Part shown: positions 11,601 to 23,700 of the stretch, piece after piece | How positions within the stretch are numbered: position 1 is the stretch's first letter | How the letters are laid out: every line of letters begins with the position of its first letter | Source of the DNA: Pohlia nutans | Lineage: Eukaryota > Streptophyta > Bryopsida > Bryales > Mniaceae | Direction of reading: 5' to 3' | NCBI GenBank assembly: GCA_022496805.1 | Contig: CM040088.1 | Span: forward strand, 43,489,436 to 43,553,435 | DNA length: 64,000 nt | Notes under the pieces: generated by a model | What the model saw: only the letters and a program-made list of their open reading frames with translations | Databases searched by the model: none | Told to the model about the DNA's origin: nothing | Translations under genes and position numbers: made by a program

Positions 11601-12818
11601 ATGGTGCAACCTGAGGGGTTTGTGCAACAAGGTAAAGAGCACCTTGTTTGTAAGTTGCAAAAATCATTGTATGGGTTGAAACAATCTCCAAGAGCGTGGT
11701 ACCAAAAGATTGACACGTTCTTGGTTGCACACGGGTTTACTAGGAGCATTGCGGATCATAGTCTCTACTTCATGCAAGAGGGGCAAAATGTGGTGATTGT
11801 GATCATATATGTTGATGATTTGATCATTCTTGCAAGCCTCATGAGTTTAATGAATGCATTAAAAGGCATGCTTGAGAGAGAGTACGAGATGAGTGATCTT
11901 GGAGAATTGCACTTTTGTCTTGGTGTTGAGTTTGTGCGTGATAGGGCTACACGCACTATCACCATGAGTCAAGGCAAGTATGTGATGGACGTGCTCAAGA
12001 GATTCGGGATGGAGGATTGTAAGCCCGTGGCAACACCATTGGATGCAAACTCCAAGCTCGTCAAGCTTTCGGAGGAGGAGTATGCGATCGAGGCTAAATC
12101 GATGGCGGAGGTGCCATACAAGCAAGCGGTGGGGTCGTTGATGTATGCGATGATTGCGACACGGCCCGACCTTGCGTATCCAATTAGCGTGGTGAGTCAA
12201 CACATGGCGAGACCGGGCTCGATGCATTGGATGACGGTCAAGAGGATCATGCGTTATTTGAGGGGCACAAGCGATGTGAAGTTGTGTCTTGGAGGCAAAG
12301 ACATTGTGTTGAGCGGCTATTGTGACGCGGACTACGCGGGAGACACGAGCGATCGAAGATCGACAACGGGCTACATGTTCAAGGTCGGATCGGGAGCGGT
12401 GTCGTGGAATAGCAAGCGGCAACAAACGACGGCGACATCAACGGTGGAGGCCGAGTACATGGCTACGAGCCATGCCACGAAGGAGGCCATTTGGTTGAGG
12501 CAACTAATGGTGGATGTGGGTTGCACACAAGGTGAGGCTACAACGATTATGTGTGACAACCAAGGGTGCATTTCACTTGCAAAGAACCCTACACATCATT
12601 CACGCACGAAGCACATTGATGTGCAATACCACTTCATTCGGGAGAAGTTGGAATTGGGAGTTATACATTTGGAGTATTGCCCAACGGAGCACATGGTGGC
12701 GGATGTGCTCACAAAGGGTCTTTGTAGAGACCGACACCAACGATTAGTAATAGCATTTGGACTTAGAGGCTTTGGCTCTACGCAAAGTGGGAGTATTGAG
12801 GTAATTGATGCAACGTAG
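8673..12818 (+). CDS. Gag-Pol polyprotein of Ty1/copia retrotransposon (1381 aa)
   Basis: One frame encodes all retrotransposition functions. Residues about 1-200 are copia-type Gag (FDGVNFHLWKFKM motif near 15). A CX2CX4HX4C zinc knuckle (C224, C227, H232, C237) binds RNA. The aspartic protease active site is DSGA with D319. The integrase zinc finger is H457, H462, C492, C495, and its catalytic triad is D523, D586, E622 with 35 residues between the last two. Reverse transcriptase runs from about 879 to 1120, with D961 and YVDD at 1046-1049. RNase H carries D1218, E1259 and D1295, and ADVLTK lies near 1343. The ATG at 8673 has A at -3 and G at +4; three in-frame codons upstream begin with GTG and are unlikely to be used. 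Length is normal for a plant copia polyprotein. No stop or frameshift separates gag from pol, so the Gag:Pol ratio must be set another way. The last eight codons and the stop lie in the 3' LTR. All key residues are present, so activity is plausible. Confidence 0.97.
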   Translation: MASFEGEGPKVVDKFDGVNFHLWKFKMEMVMAEKELWEIVEGSEEPPLSSTDPRIMQAYTRREKKAFAILALNLADSQLAHIRSCKTPAEAWSKLCNIHEAKTLANILFLRRKFFTIKMSEEDDMLAHINKVKALADQLNGCDVSVTDGDIVMTLLESLPSSYEYLIVAMESRPITELTLDYVTSRLLHELSRRKENESREDGAALVAKQSKNGGGGSSSDKVCFYCGKKGHIAKFCFKRKRDEKGESANNTKTRDDDEYAFTARYEASMSDGIEGDASMSDGIEGDASMSDWIEVGDEYANMASNVSCNGSTSDWIVDSGATSHMSPHKTCFHSYALINPRRVILGDDTVLEAVGKGQIVVDTEVRGRVKTITIQDVLHVPKLTANLLSVRQLVAKHLRVEFSDKGCYVLSPSRDEVAIIEEHEGLYHIKFSKVHSKESAALAHSNLKDDKLALWHRRLGHLNIKSVKTLRGMVSGMDLHQLKVDASTFTCEGCIEGKQQRLPFAGEGATRATKVLEIVHSDVCGPMKTTSMGGCKYFVTFIDDFSRKIWLYPIKAKSECFEKFKEFKTLVENQSELKIKVFRSDNGGEYMSKKFDELLKNEGIARQTSAPYTPQQNGVAERANRTIVEMARSMLHAQNLKLDLWAEAVVNAVYTRNRCPTSAVEGMTPEQAWSGRQPCVAHMRIFGCIAYAKVPDERRTKLEAKALKCVFLGYCEGTKAYRLMSVDTRKIIRSRDVTFCEESTMEAPLEVGPSGSSGDVLVDTPSKSPSVVDVGDDDGDDEAGDTEVVEAPSSSKAKNGAKGTQEEQVSSSERRYPERSRKPPGEWWKNHIFPQVEDEHANVALSDGPLTIREAMQGEDAVKWERAMQEEYDSLIANGTWQLTPIPKDRNPIDCKWVFRTKRDVSGIVVRHKARLVAKGFAQVHGVDFHETFAPVAKFTTIRCILAIGAALDLEMHQMDVKTAFLNGDLEEDIYMVQPEGFVQQGKEHLVCKLQKSLYGLKQSPRAWYQKIDTFLVAHGFTRSIADHSLYFMQEGQNVVIVIIYVDDLIILASLMSLMNALKGMLEREYEMSDLGELHFCLGVEFVRDRATRTITMSQGKYVMDVLKRFGMEDCKPVATPLDANSKLVKLSEEEYAIEAKSMAEVPYKQAVGSLMYAMIATRPDLAYPISVVSQHMARPGSMHWMTVKRIMRYLRGTSDVKLCLGGKDIVLSGYCDADYAGDTSDRRSTTGYMFKVGSGAVSWNSKRQQTTATSTVEAEYMATSHATKEAIWLRQLMVDVGCTQGEATTIMCDNQGCISLAKNPTHHSRTKHIDVQYHFIREKLELGVIHLEYCPTEHMVADVLTKGLCRDRHQRLVIAFGLRGFGSTQSGSIEVIDAT
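9471..9560 (+). repeat. Three 30-bp tandem repeats inside gag-pol
   Basis: Units at 9471-9500, 9501-9530 and 9531-9560 encode three 10-residue repeats (residues 267-296) of the form EASMSDGIEG, DASMSDGIEG, DASMSDWIEV. They lie between the zinc knuckle and the protease. The last unit's SDWI matches the SDWI that begins the protease core at about residue 315, suggesting the repeats derive from a duplicated protease-leader segment. The reading frame is kept because the unit is a multiple of three. Confidence 0.85.
12784..12793 (+). promoter_or_regulatory. Polypurine tract
   Basis: AAAGTGGGAG directly abuts the 3' LTR and is the expected plus-strand primer. CAAAGTGGGAG-like tracts are common in plant copia elements. 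It lies inside the gag-pol frame, coding part of the residues just before the LTR. Confidence 0.85.
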
Positions 12819-13051
12819 TATTGCTAGAAGCCAAAGACGTACGGGTGCTAAATAATGGTGTGTGGGAGGAGGGGTTAGGCATGGGCTGATCTCTAGAGTG
12901 TCCTTGTGATGAGTTATCCCATATGGTTTGTCCATGGTGACCTCCTAGTGTACACTACTTAAGGTGGAAGGCCTTTGAGTAAAGATCATCTCTTTCTACG
13001 CATTCCTTGTGTTTGTGTGTGTGCCTTGTGCAATCTTCTCTACCTTCAATA
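12794..13051 (+). repeat. 3' LTR (258 bp)
   Basis: I see no difference from 7589-7846. It begins TATTGA and ends TCAATA, and the TSD copy TATAC follows directly. Its first 25 bp (12794-12818) also code the C-terminus and stop codon of the polyprotein. Confidence 0.95.
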
Positions 13052-13056
13052 TATAC
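13052..13056 (+). repeat. Target-site duplication, right copy (TATAC)
   Basis: Pairs with 7584-7588. The satellite continues from 13057 (CTGAAGATACTCC) at the base where the left block stopped. Confidence 0.95.
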
Positions 13057-13224
13057 CTGAAGATACTCCTGAACATAAAACCATTGCAGTGGTCAATTGA
13101 CTTGGACGTCCTCGAACTACACTGGGAATGCAAAACCTTAGTTGGGACTCGTCAACAACACAACATTCCCATATGGAGACATCACGAGTAGTTCTCAAAA
13201 TTCACTGTGAATTCTAAAGCTTGG

Positions 13225-15440
13225 AACTCGTCAACACCACACCATTCCAGTGGTCACCTCACGAGTGGTTCTCAAACACCATCCCACTCGTCAATTGCCC
13301 ACTGGTTCTCATACTACACTATGACTGCTATACCTGAAGATACTCCTGAACATAAAACCATTGCAGTGGTCAATTGACTTGGACGTCCTCGAACTACACT
13401 GGGAATGCAAAACCTTAGTTGGGACTCGTCAACAACACAACATTCCCATATGGAGACATCACGAGTAGTTCTCAAAATTCACTGTGAATTCTAAAGCTTG
13501 GAACTCGTCAACACCACACCATTCCAGTGGTCACCTCACGAGTGGTTCTCAAACACCATCCCAGTGGTCAATTGCCCACTGGTTCTCATACTACACTATG
13601 ACTGCTATACCTGAAGATACTCCTGAACATAAAACCATTGCAGTGGTCAATTGACTTGGACGTCCTCGAACTACACTGGGAATGCAAAACCTTAGTTGGG
13701 ACTCGTCAACAACACAACATTCCCATATGGAGACATCACGAGTAGTTCTCAAAATTCACTGTGAATTCTAAAGCTTGGAACTCGTCAACACCACACCATT
13801 CCAGTGGTCACCTCACGAGTGGTTCTCAAACACCATCCCACTCGTCAATTGCCCACTGGTTCTCATACTACACTATGACTGCTATACCTGAAGATACTCC
13901 TGAACATAAAACCATTGCAGTGGTCAATTGACTTGGACGTCCTCGAACTACACTGGGAATGCAAAACCTTAGTTGGGACTCGTCAACAACACAACATTCC
14001 CATATGGAGACATCACGAGTAGTTCTCAAAATTCACTGTGAATTCTAAAGCTTGGAACTCGTCAACACCACACCATTCCAGTGGTCACCTCACGAGTGGT
14101 TCTCAAACACCATCCCAGTGGTCAATTGCCCACTGGTTCTCATACTACACTATGACTGCTATACCTGAAGATACTCCTGAACATAAAACCATTGCAGTGG
14201 TCAATTGACTTGGACGTCCTCGAACTACACTGGGAATGCAAAACCTTAGTTGGGACTCGTCAACAACACAACATTCCCATATGGAGACATCACGAGTAGT
14301 TCTCAAAATTCACTGTGAATTCTAAAGCTTGGAACTCGTCAACACCACACCATTCCAGTGGTCACCTCACGAGTGGTTCTCAAACACCATCCCACTCGTC
14401 AATTGCCCACTGGTTCTCATACTACACTATGACTGCTATACCTGAAGATACTCCTGAACATAAAACCATTGCAGTGGTCAATTGACTTGGACGTCCTCGA
14501 ACTACACTGGGAATGCAAAACCTTAGTTGGGACTCGTCAACAACACAACATTCCCATATGGAGACATCACGAGTAGTTCTCAAAATTCACTGTGAATTCT
14601 AAAGCTTGGAACTCGTCAACACCACACCATTCCAGTGGTCACCTCACGAGTGGTTCTCAAACACCATCCCAGTGGTCAATTGCCCACTGGTTCTCATACT
14701 ACACTATGACTGCTATACCTGAAGATACTCCTGAACATAAAACCATTGCAGTGGTCAATTGACTTGGACGTCCTCGAACTACACTGGGAATGCAAAACCT
14801 TAGTTGGGACTCGTCAACAACACAACATTCCCATATGGAGACATCACGAGTAGTTCTCAAAATTCACTGTGAATTCTAAAGCTTGGAACTCGTCAACACC
14901 ACACCATTCCAGTGGTCACCTCACGAGTGGTTCTCAAACACCATCCCACTCGTCAATTGCCCACTGGTTCTCATACTACACTATGACTGCTATACCTGAA
15001 GATACTCCTGAACATAAAACCATTGCAGTGGTCAATTGACTTGGACGTCCTCGAACTACACTGGGAATGCAAAACCTTAGTTGGGACTCGTCAACAACAC
15101 AACATTCCCATATGGAGACATCACGAGTAGTTCTCAAAATTCACTGTGAATTCTAAAGCTTGGAACTCGTCAACACCACACCATTCCAGTGGTCACCTCA
15201 CGAGTGGTTCTCAAACACCATCCCAGTGGTCAATTGCCCACTGGTTCTCATACTACACTATGACTGCTATACCTGAAGATACTCCTGAACATAAAACCAT
15301 TGCAGTGGTCAATTGACTTGGACGTCCTCGAACTACACTGGGAATGCAAAACCTTAGTTGGGACTCGTCAACAACACAACATTCCCATATGGAGACATCA
15401 CGAGTAGTTCTCAAAATTCACTGTGAATTCTAAAGCTTGG
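13225..15440. repeat. Dimeric higher-order repeat (554 bp, four copies)
   Basis: Eight successive monomers alternate class 1 and class 2 at the diagnostic site (near 13285, 13562, 13839, 14116, 14393, 14670, 14947 and 15224), giving a 554-bp dimer period. The alternation breaks at 15501, where two class 2 monomers are adjacent. Confidence 0.6.
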
Positions 15441-17656
15441 AACTCGTCAACACCACACCATTCCAGTGGTCACCTCACGAGTGGTTCTCAAACACCATCC
15501 CAGTGGTCAATTGCCCACTGGTTCTCATACTACACTATGACTGCTATACCTGAAGATACTCCTGAACATAAAACCATTGCAGTGGTCAATTGACTTGGAC
15601 GTCCTCGAACTACACTGGGAATGCAAAACCTTAGTTGGGACTCGTCAACAACACAACATTCCCATATGGAGACATCACGAGTAGTTCTCAAAATTCACTG
15701 TGAATTCTAAAGCTTGGAACTCGTCAACACCACACCATTCCAGTGGTCACCTCACGAGTGGTTCTCAAACACCATCCCACTCGTCAATTGCCCACTGGTT
15801 CTCATACTACACTATGACTGCTATACCTGAAGATACTCCTGAACATAAAACCATTGCAGTGGTCAATTGACTTGGACGTCCTTGAACTACACTGGGAATG
15901 CAAAACCTTAGTTGGGACTCGTCAACAACACAACATTCCCATATGGAGACATCACGAGTAGTTCTCAAAATTCACTGTGAATTCTAAAGCTTGGAACTCG
16001 TCAACACCACACCATTCCAGTGGTCACCTCACGAGTGGTTCTCAAACACCATCCCAGTGGTCAATTGCCCACTGGTTCTCATACTACACTATGACTGCTA
16101 TACCTGAAGATACTCCTGAACATAAAACCATTGCAGTGGTCAATTGACTTGGACGTCCTCGAACTACACTGGGAATGCAAAACCTTAGTTGGGACTCGTC
16201 AACAACACAACATTCCCATATGGAGACATCACGAGTAGTTCTCAAAATTCACTGTGAATTCTAAAGCTTGGAACTCGTCAACACCACACCATTCCAGTGG
16301 TCACCTCACGAGTGGTTCTCAAACACCATCCCAGTGGTCAATTGCCCACTGGTTCTCATACTACACTATGACTGCTATACCTGAAGATACTCCTGAACAT
16401 AAAACCATTGCAGTGGTCAATTGACTTGGACGTCCTCGAACTACACTGGGAATGCAAAACCTTAGTTGGGACTCGTCAACAACACAACATTCCCATATGG
16501 AGACATCACGAGTAGTTCTCAAAATTCACTGTGAATTCTAAAGCTTGGAACTCGTCAACACCACACCATTCCAGTGGTCACCTCACGAGTGGTTCTCAAA
16601 CACCATCCCACTCGTCAATTGCCCACTGGTTCTCATACTACACTATGACTGCTATACCTGAAGATACTCCTGAACATAAAACCATTGCAGTGGTCAATTG
16701 ACTTGGACGTCCTCGAACTACACTGGGAATGCAAAACCTTAGTTGGGACTCGTCAACAACACAACATTCCCATATGGAGACATCACGAGTAGTTCTCAAA
16801 ATTCACTGTGAATTCTAAAGCTTGGAACTCGTCAACACCACACCATTCCAGTGGTCACCTCACGAGTGGTTCTCAAACACCATCCCAGTGGTCAATTGCC
16901 CACTGGTTCTCATACTACACTATGACTGCTATACCTGAAGATACTCCTGAACATAAAACCATTGCAGTGGTCAATTGACTTGGACGTCCTCGAACTACAC
17001 TGGGAATGCAAAACCTTAGTTGGGACTCGTCAACAACACAACATTCCCATATGGAGACATCACGAGTAGTTCTCAAAATTCACTGTGAATTCTAAAGCTT
17101 GGAACTCGTCAACACCACACCATTCCAGTGGTCACCTCACGAGTGGTTCTCAAACACCATCCCACTCGTCAATTGCCCACTGGTTCTCATACTACACTAT
17201 GACTGCTATACCTGAAGATACTCCTGAACATAAAACCATTGCAGTGGTCAATTGACTTGGACGTCCTCGAACTACACTGGGAATGCAAAACCTTAGTTGG
17301 GACTCGTCAACAACACAACATTCCCATATGGAGACATCACGAGTAGTTCTCAAAATTCACTGTGAATTCTAAAGCTTGGAACTCGTCAACACCACACCAT
17401 TCCAGTGGTCACCTCACGAGTGGTTCTCAAACACCATCCCAGTGGTCAATTGCCCACTGGTTCTCATACTACACTATGACTGCTATACCTGAAGATACTC
17501 CTGAACATAAAACCATTGCAGTGGTCAATTGACTTGGACGTCCTCGAACTACACTGGGAATGCAAAACCTTAGTTGGGACTCGTCAACAACACAACATTC
17601 CCATATGGAGACATCACGAGTAGTTCTCAAAATTCACTGTGAATTCTAAAGCTTGG

Positions 17657-20600
17657 AACTCGTCAACACCACACCATTCCAGTGGTCACCTCACGAGTGG
17701 TTCTCAAACACCATCCCACTCGTCAATTGCCCACTGGTTCTCATACTACACTATGACTGCTATACCTGAAGATACTCCTGAACATAAAACCATTGCAGTG
17801 GTCAATTGACTTGGACGTCCTCGAACTACACTGGGAATGCAAAACCTTAGTTGGGACTCGTCAACAACACAACATTCCCATATGGAGACATCACGAGTAG
17901 TTCTCAAAATTCACTGTGAATTCTAAAGCTTGGAACTCGTCAACACCACACCATTCCAGTGGTCACCTCACGAGTGGTTCTCAAACACCATCCCACTCGT
18001 CAATTGCCCACTGGTTCTCATACTACACTATGACTGCTATACCTGAAGATACTCCTGAACATAAAACCATTGCAGTGGTCAATTGACTTGGACGTCCTCG
18101 AACTACACTGGGAATGCAAAACCTTAGTTGGGACTCGTCAACAACACAACATTCCCATATGGAGACATCACGAGTAGTTCTCAAAATTCACTGTGAATTC
18201 TAAAGCTTGGAACTCGTCAACACCACACCATTCCAGTGGTCACCTCACGAGTGGTTCTCAAACACCATCCCACTCGTCAATTGCCCACAAGTTCTCATAC
18301 TACACTATGACTGCTATACCTGAAGATACTCCTGAACATAAAACCATTGCAGTGGTCAATTGACTTGGACGTCCTCGAACTACACTGGGAATGCAAAACC
18401 TTAGTTGGGACTCGTCAACAACACAACATTCCCATATGGAGACATCACGAGTAGTTCTCAAAATTCACTGTGAATTCTAAAGCTTGGAACTCGTCAACAC
18501 CACACCATTCCAGTGGTCACCTCACGAGTGGTTCTCAAACACCATCCCACTCGTCAATTGCCCACTGGTTCTCATACTACACTATGACTGCTATACCTGA
18601 AGATACTCCTGAACATAAAACCATTGCAGTGGTCAATTGACTTGGACGTCCTCGAACTACACTGGGAATGCAAAACCTTAGTTGGGACTCGTCAACAACA
18701 CAACATTCCCATATGGAGACATCACGAGTAGTTCTCAAAATTCACTGTGAATTCTAAAGCTTGGAACTCGTCAACACCACACCATTCCAGTGGTCACCTC
18801 ACGAGTGGTTCTCAAACACCATCCCACTCGTCAATTGCCCACTGGTTCTCATACTACACTATGACTGCTATACCTGAAGATACTCCTGAACATAAAACCA
18901 TTGCAGTGGTCAATTGACTTGGACGTCCTCGAACTACACTGGGAATGCAAAACCTTAGTTGGGACTCGTCAACAACACAACATTCCCATATGGAGACATC
19001 ACGAGTAGTTCTCAAAATTCACTGTGAATTCTAAAGCTTGGAACTCGTCAACACCACACCATTCCAGTGGTCACCTCACGAGTGGTTCTCAAACACCATC
19101 CCACTCGTCAATTGCCCACTGGTTCTCATACTACACTATGACTGCTATACCTGAAGATACTCCTGAACATAAAACCATTGCAGTGGTCAATTGACTTGGA
19201 CGTCCTCGAACTACACTGGGAATGCAAAACCTTAGTTGGGACTCGTCAACAACACAACATTCCCATATGGAGACATCACGAGTAGTTCTCAAAATTCACT
19301 GTGAATTCTAAAGCTTGGAACTCGTCAACACCACACCATTCCAGTGGTCACCTCACGAGTGGTTCTCAAACACCATCCCACTCGTCAATTGCCCACTGGT
19401 TCTCATACTACACTATGACTGCTATACCTGAAGATACTCCTGAACATAAAACCATTGCAGTGGTCAATTGACTTGGACGTCCTCGAACTACACTGGGAAT
19501 GCAAAACCTTAGTTGGGACTCGTCAACAACACAACATTCCCATATGGAGACATCACGAGTAGTTCTCAAAATTCACTGTGAATTCTAAAGCTTGGAACTC
19601 GTCAACACCACACCATTCCAGTGGTCACCTCACGAGTGGTTCTCAAACACCATCCCACTCGTCAATTGCCCACTGGTTCTCATACTACACTATGACTGCT
19701 ATACCTGAAGATACTCCTGAACATAAAACCATTGCAGTGGTCAATTGACTTGGACGTCCTCGAACTACACTGGGAATGCAAAACCTTAGTTGGGACTCGT
19801 CAACAACACAACATTCCCATATGGAGACATCACGAGTAGTTCTCAAAATTCACTGTGAATTCTAAAGCTTGGAACTCGTCAACACCACACCATTCCAGTG
19901 GTCACCTCACGAGTGGTTCTCAAACACCATCCCACTCGTCAATTGCCCACTGGTTCTCATACTACACTATGACTGCTATACCTGAAGATACTCCTGAACA
20001 TAAAACCATTGCAGTGGTCAATTGACTTGGACGTCCTCGAACTACACTGGGAATGCAAAACCTTAGTTGGGACTCGTCAACAACACAACATTCCCATATG
20101 GAGACATCACGAGTAGTTCTCAAAATTCACTGTGAATTCTAAAGCTTGGAACTCGTCAACACCACACCATTCCAGTGGTCACCTCACGAGTGGTTCTCAA
20201 ACACCATCCCACTCGTCAATTGCCCACTGGTTCTCATACTACACTATGACTGCTATACCTGAAGATACTCCTGAACATAAAACCATTGCAGTGGTCAATT
20301 GACTTGGACGTCCTCGAACTACACTGGGAATGCAAAACCTTAGTTGGGACTCGTCAACAACACAACATTCCCATATGGAGACATCACGAGTAGTTCTCAA
20401 AATTCACTGTGAATTCTAAAGCTTGGAACTCGTCAACACCACACCATTCCAGTGGTCACCTCACGAGTGGTTCTCAAACACCATCCCACTCGTCAATTGC
20501 CCACTGGTTCTCATACTACACTATGACTGCTATACCTGAAGATACTCCTGAACATAAAACCATTGCAGTGGTCAATTGACTTGGACGTCCTCGAACTACA

Positions 20601-20703
20601 CTGGGAATGCAAAACCTTAGTTGGGACTCGTCAACAACACAACATTCCCATATGGAGACATCACGAGTAGTTCTCAAAATTCACTGTGAATTCTAAAGCT
20701 TGG
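17657..20703. repeat. Homogeneous run of class 1 monomers
   Basis: Eleven successive monomers all carry CACTCG at the diagnostic site, and only one has the ACAAG variant (near 18288). Class 1 and class 2 are mixed on both sides, so this run looks like a local amplification or conversion tract. Confidence 0.55.
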
Positions 20704-23700
20704 AACTCGTCAACACCACACCATTCCAGTGGTCACCTCACGAGTGGTTCTCAAACACCATCCCAGTGGTCAATTGCCCACTGGTTCTCATACTACACTA
20801 TGACTGCTATACCTGAAGATACTCCTGAACATAAAACCATTGCAGTGGTCAATTGACTTGGACGTCCTCGAACTACACTGGGAATGCAAAACCTTAGTTG
20901 GGACTCGTCAACAACACAACATTCCCATATGGAGACATCACGAGTAGTTCTCAAAATTCACTGTGAATTCTAAAGCTTGGAACTCGTCAACACCACACCA
21001 TTCCAGTGGTCACCTCACGAGTGGTTCTCAAACACCATCCCACTCGTCAATTGCCCACTGGTTCTCATACTACACTATGACTGCTATACCTGAAGATACT
21101 CCTGAACATAAAACCATTGCAGTGGTCAATTGACTTGGACGTCCTCGAACTACACTGGGAATGCAAAACCTTAGTTGGGACTCGTCAACAACACAACATT
21201 CCCATATGGAGACATCACGAGTAGTTCTCAAAATTCACTGTGAATTCTAAAGCTTGGAACTCGTCAACACCACACCATTCCAGTGGTCACCTCACGAGTG
21301 GTTCTCAAACACCATCCCAGTGGTCAATTGCCCACTGGTTCTCATACTACACTATGACTGCTATACCTGAAGATACTCCTGAACATAAAACCATTGCAGT
21401 GGTCAATTGACTTGGACGTCCTCGAACTACACTGGGAATGCAAAACCTTAGTTGGGACTCGTCAACAACACAACATTCCCATATGGAGACATCACGAGTA
21501 GTTCTCAAAATTCACTGTGAATTCTAAAGCTTGGAACTCGTCAACACCACACCATTCCAGTGGTCACCTCACGAGTGGTTCTCAAACACCATCCCAGTGG
21601 TCAATTGCCCACTGGTTCTCATACTACACTATGACTGCTATACCTGAAGATACTCCTGAACATAAAACCATTGCAGTGGTCAATTGACTTGGACGTCCTC
21701 GAACTACACTGGGAATGCAAAACCTTAGTTGGGACTCGTCAACAACACAACATTCCCATATGGAGACATCACGAGTAGTTCTCAAAATTCACTGTGAATT
21801 CTAAAGCTTGGAACTCGTCAACACCACACCATTCCAGTGGTCACCTCACGAGTGGTTCTCAAACACCATCCCACTCGTCAATTGCCCACTGGTTCTCATA
21901 CTACACTATGACTGCTATACCTGAAGATACTCCTGAACATAAAACCATTGCAGTGGTCAATTGACTTGGACGTCCTCGAACTACACTGGGAATGCAAAAC
22001 CTTAGTTGGGACTCGTCAACAACACAACATTCCCATATGGAGACATCACGAGTAGTTCTCAAAATTCACTGTGAATTCTAAAGCTTGGAACTCGTCAACA
22101 CCACACCATTCCAGTGGTCACCTCACGAGTGGTTCTCAAACACCATCCCAGTGGTCAATTGCCCACTGGTTCTCATACTACACTATGACTGCTATACCTG
22201 AAGATACTCCTGAACATAAAACCATTGCAGTGGTCAATTGACTTGGACGTCCTCGAACTACACTGGGAATGCAAAACCTTAGTTGGGACTCGTCAACAAC
22301 ACAACATTCCCATATGGAGACATCACGAGTAGTTCTCAAAATTCACTGTGAATTCTAAAGCTTGGAACTCGTCAACACCACACCATTCCAGTGGTCACCT
22401 CACGAGTGGTTCTCAAACACCATCCCACTCGTCAATTGCCCACTGGTTCTCATACTACACTATGACTGCTATACCTGAAGATACTCCTGAACATAAAACC
22501 ATTGCAGTGGTCAATTGACTTGGACGTCCTCGAACTACACTGGGAATGCAAAACCTTAGTTGGGACTCGTCAACAACACAACATTCCCATATGGAGACAT
22601 CACGAGTAGTTCTCAAAATTCACTGTGAATTCTAAAGCTTGGAACTCGTCAACACCACACCATTCCAGTGGTCACCTCACGAGTGGTTCTCAAACACCAT
22701 CCCACTCGTCAATTGCCCACTGGTTCTCATACTACACTATGACTGCTATACCTGAAGATACTCCTGAACATAAAACCATTGCAGTGGTCAATTGACTTGG
22801 ACGTCCTCGAACTACACTGGGAATGCAAAACCTTAGTTGGGACTCGTCAACAACACAACATTCCCATATGGAGACATCACGAGTAGTTCTCAAAATTCAC
22901 TGTGAATTCTAAAGCTTGGAACTCGTCAACACCACACCATTCCAGTGGTCACCTCACGAGTGGTTCTCAAACACCATCCCAGTGGTCAATTGCCCACTGG
23001 TTCTCATACTACACTATGACTGCTATACCTGAAGATACTCCTGAACATAAAACCATTGCAGTGGTCAATTGACTTGGACGTCCTCGAACTACACTGGGAA
23101 TGCAAAACCTTAGTTGGGACTCGTCAACAACACAACATTCCCATATGGAGACATCACGAGTAGTTCTCAAAATTCACTGTGAATTCTAAAGCTTGGAACT
23201 CGTCAACACCACACCATTCCAGTGGTCACCTCACGAGTGGTTCTCAAACACCATCCCACTCGTCAATTGCCCACTGGTTCTCATACTACACTATGACTGC
23301 TATACCTGAAGATACTCCTGAACATAAAACCATTGCAGTGGTCAATTGACTTGGACGTCCTCGAACTACACTGGGAATGCAAAACCTTAGTTGGGACTCG
23401 TCAACAACACAACATTCCCATATGGAGACATCACGAGTAGTTCTCAAAATTCACTGTGAATTCTAAAGCTTGGAACTCGTCAACACCACACCATTCCAGT
23501 GGTCACCTCACGAGTGGTTCTCAAACACCATCCCAGTGGTCAATTGCCCACTGGTTCTCATACTACACTATGACTGCTATACCTGAAGATACTCCTGAAC
23601 ATAAAACCATTGCAGTGGTCAATTGACTTGGACGTCCTCGAACTACACTGGGAATGCAAAACCTTAGTTGGGACTCGTCAACAACACAACATTCCCATAT

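Larger units (their letters stand above)
7589..13051 (+). mobile_element. Complete Ty1/copia LTR retrotransposon inserted in the satellite
   Basis: The 5463-bp element contains, in order, a 258-bp LTR, a primer-binding site, an 813-nt leader, one open gag-pol frame, a polypurine tract and a second 258-bp LTR identical to the first by eye. Integrase before reverse transcriptase places it in Ty1/copia (Pseudoviridae) rather than Ty3/gypsy. A perfect 5-bp TSD and the exact resumption of the satellite monomer show a simple, unrearranged insertion. No stop or frameshift interrupts the polyprotein, so it may be autonomous. With no LTR difference in 258 bp and an assumed rate near 7e-9 per site per year, it is probably under about 1 million years old. 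Lineage within copia is not assigned. No second copy is present in the window. Confidence 0.97.
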
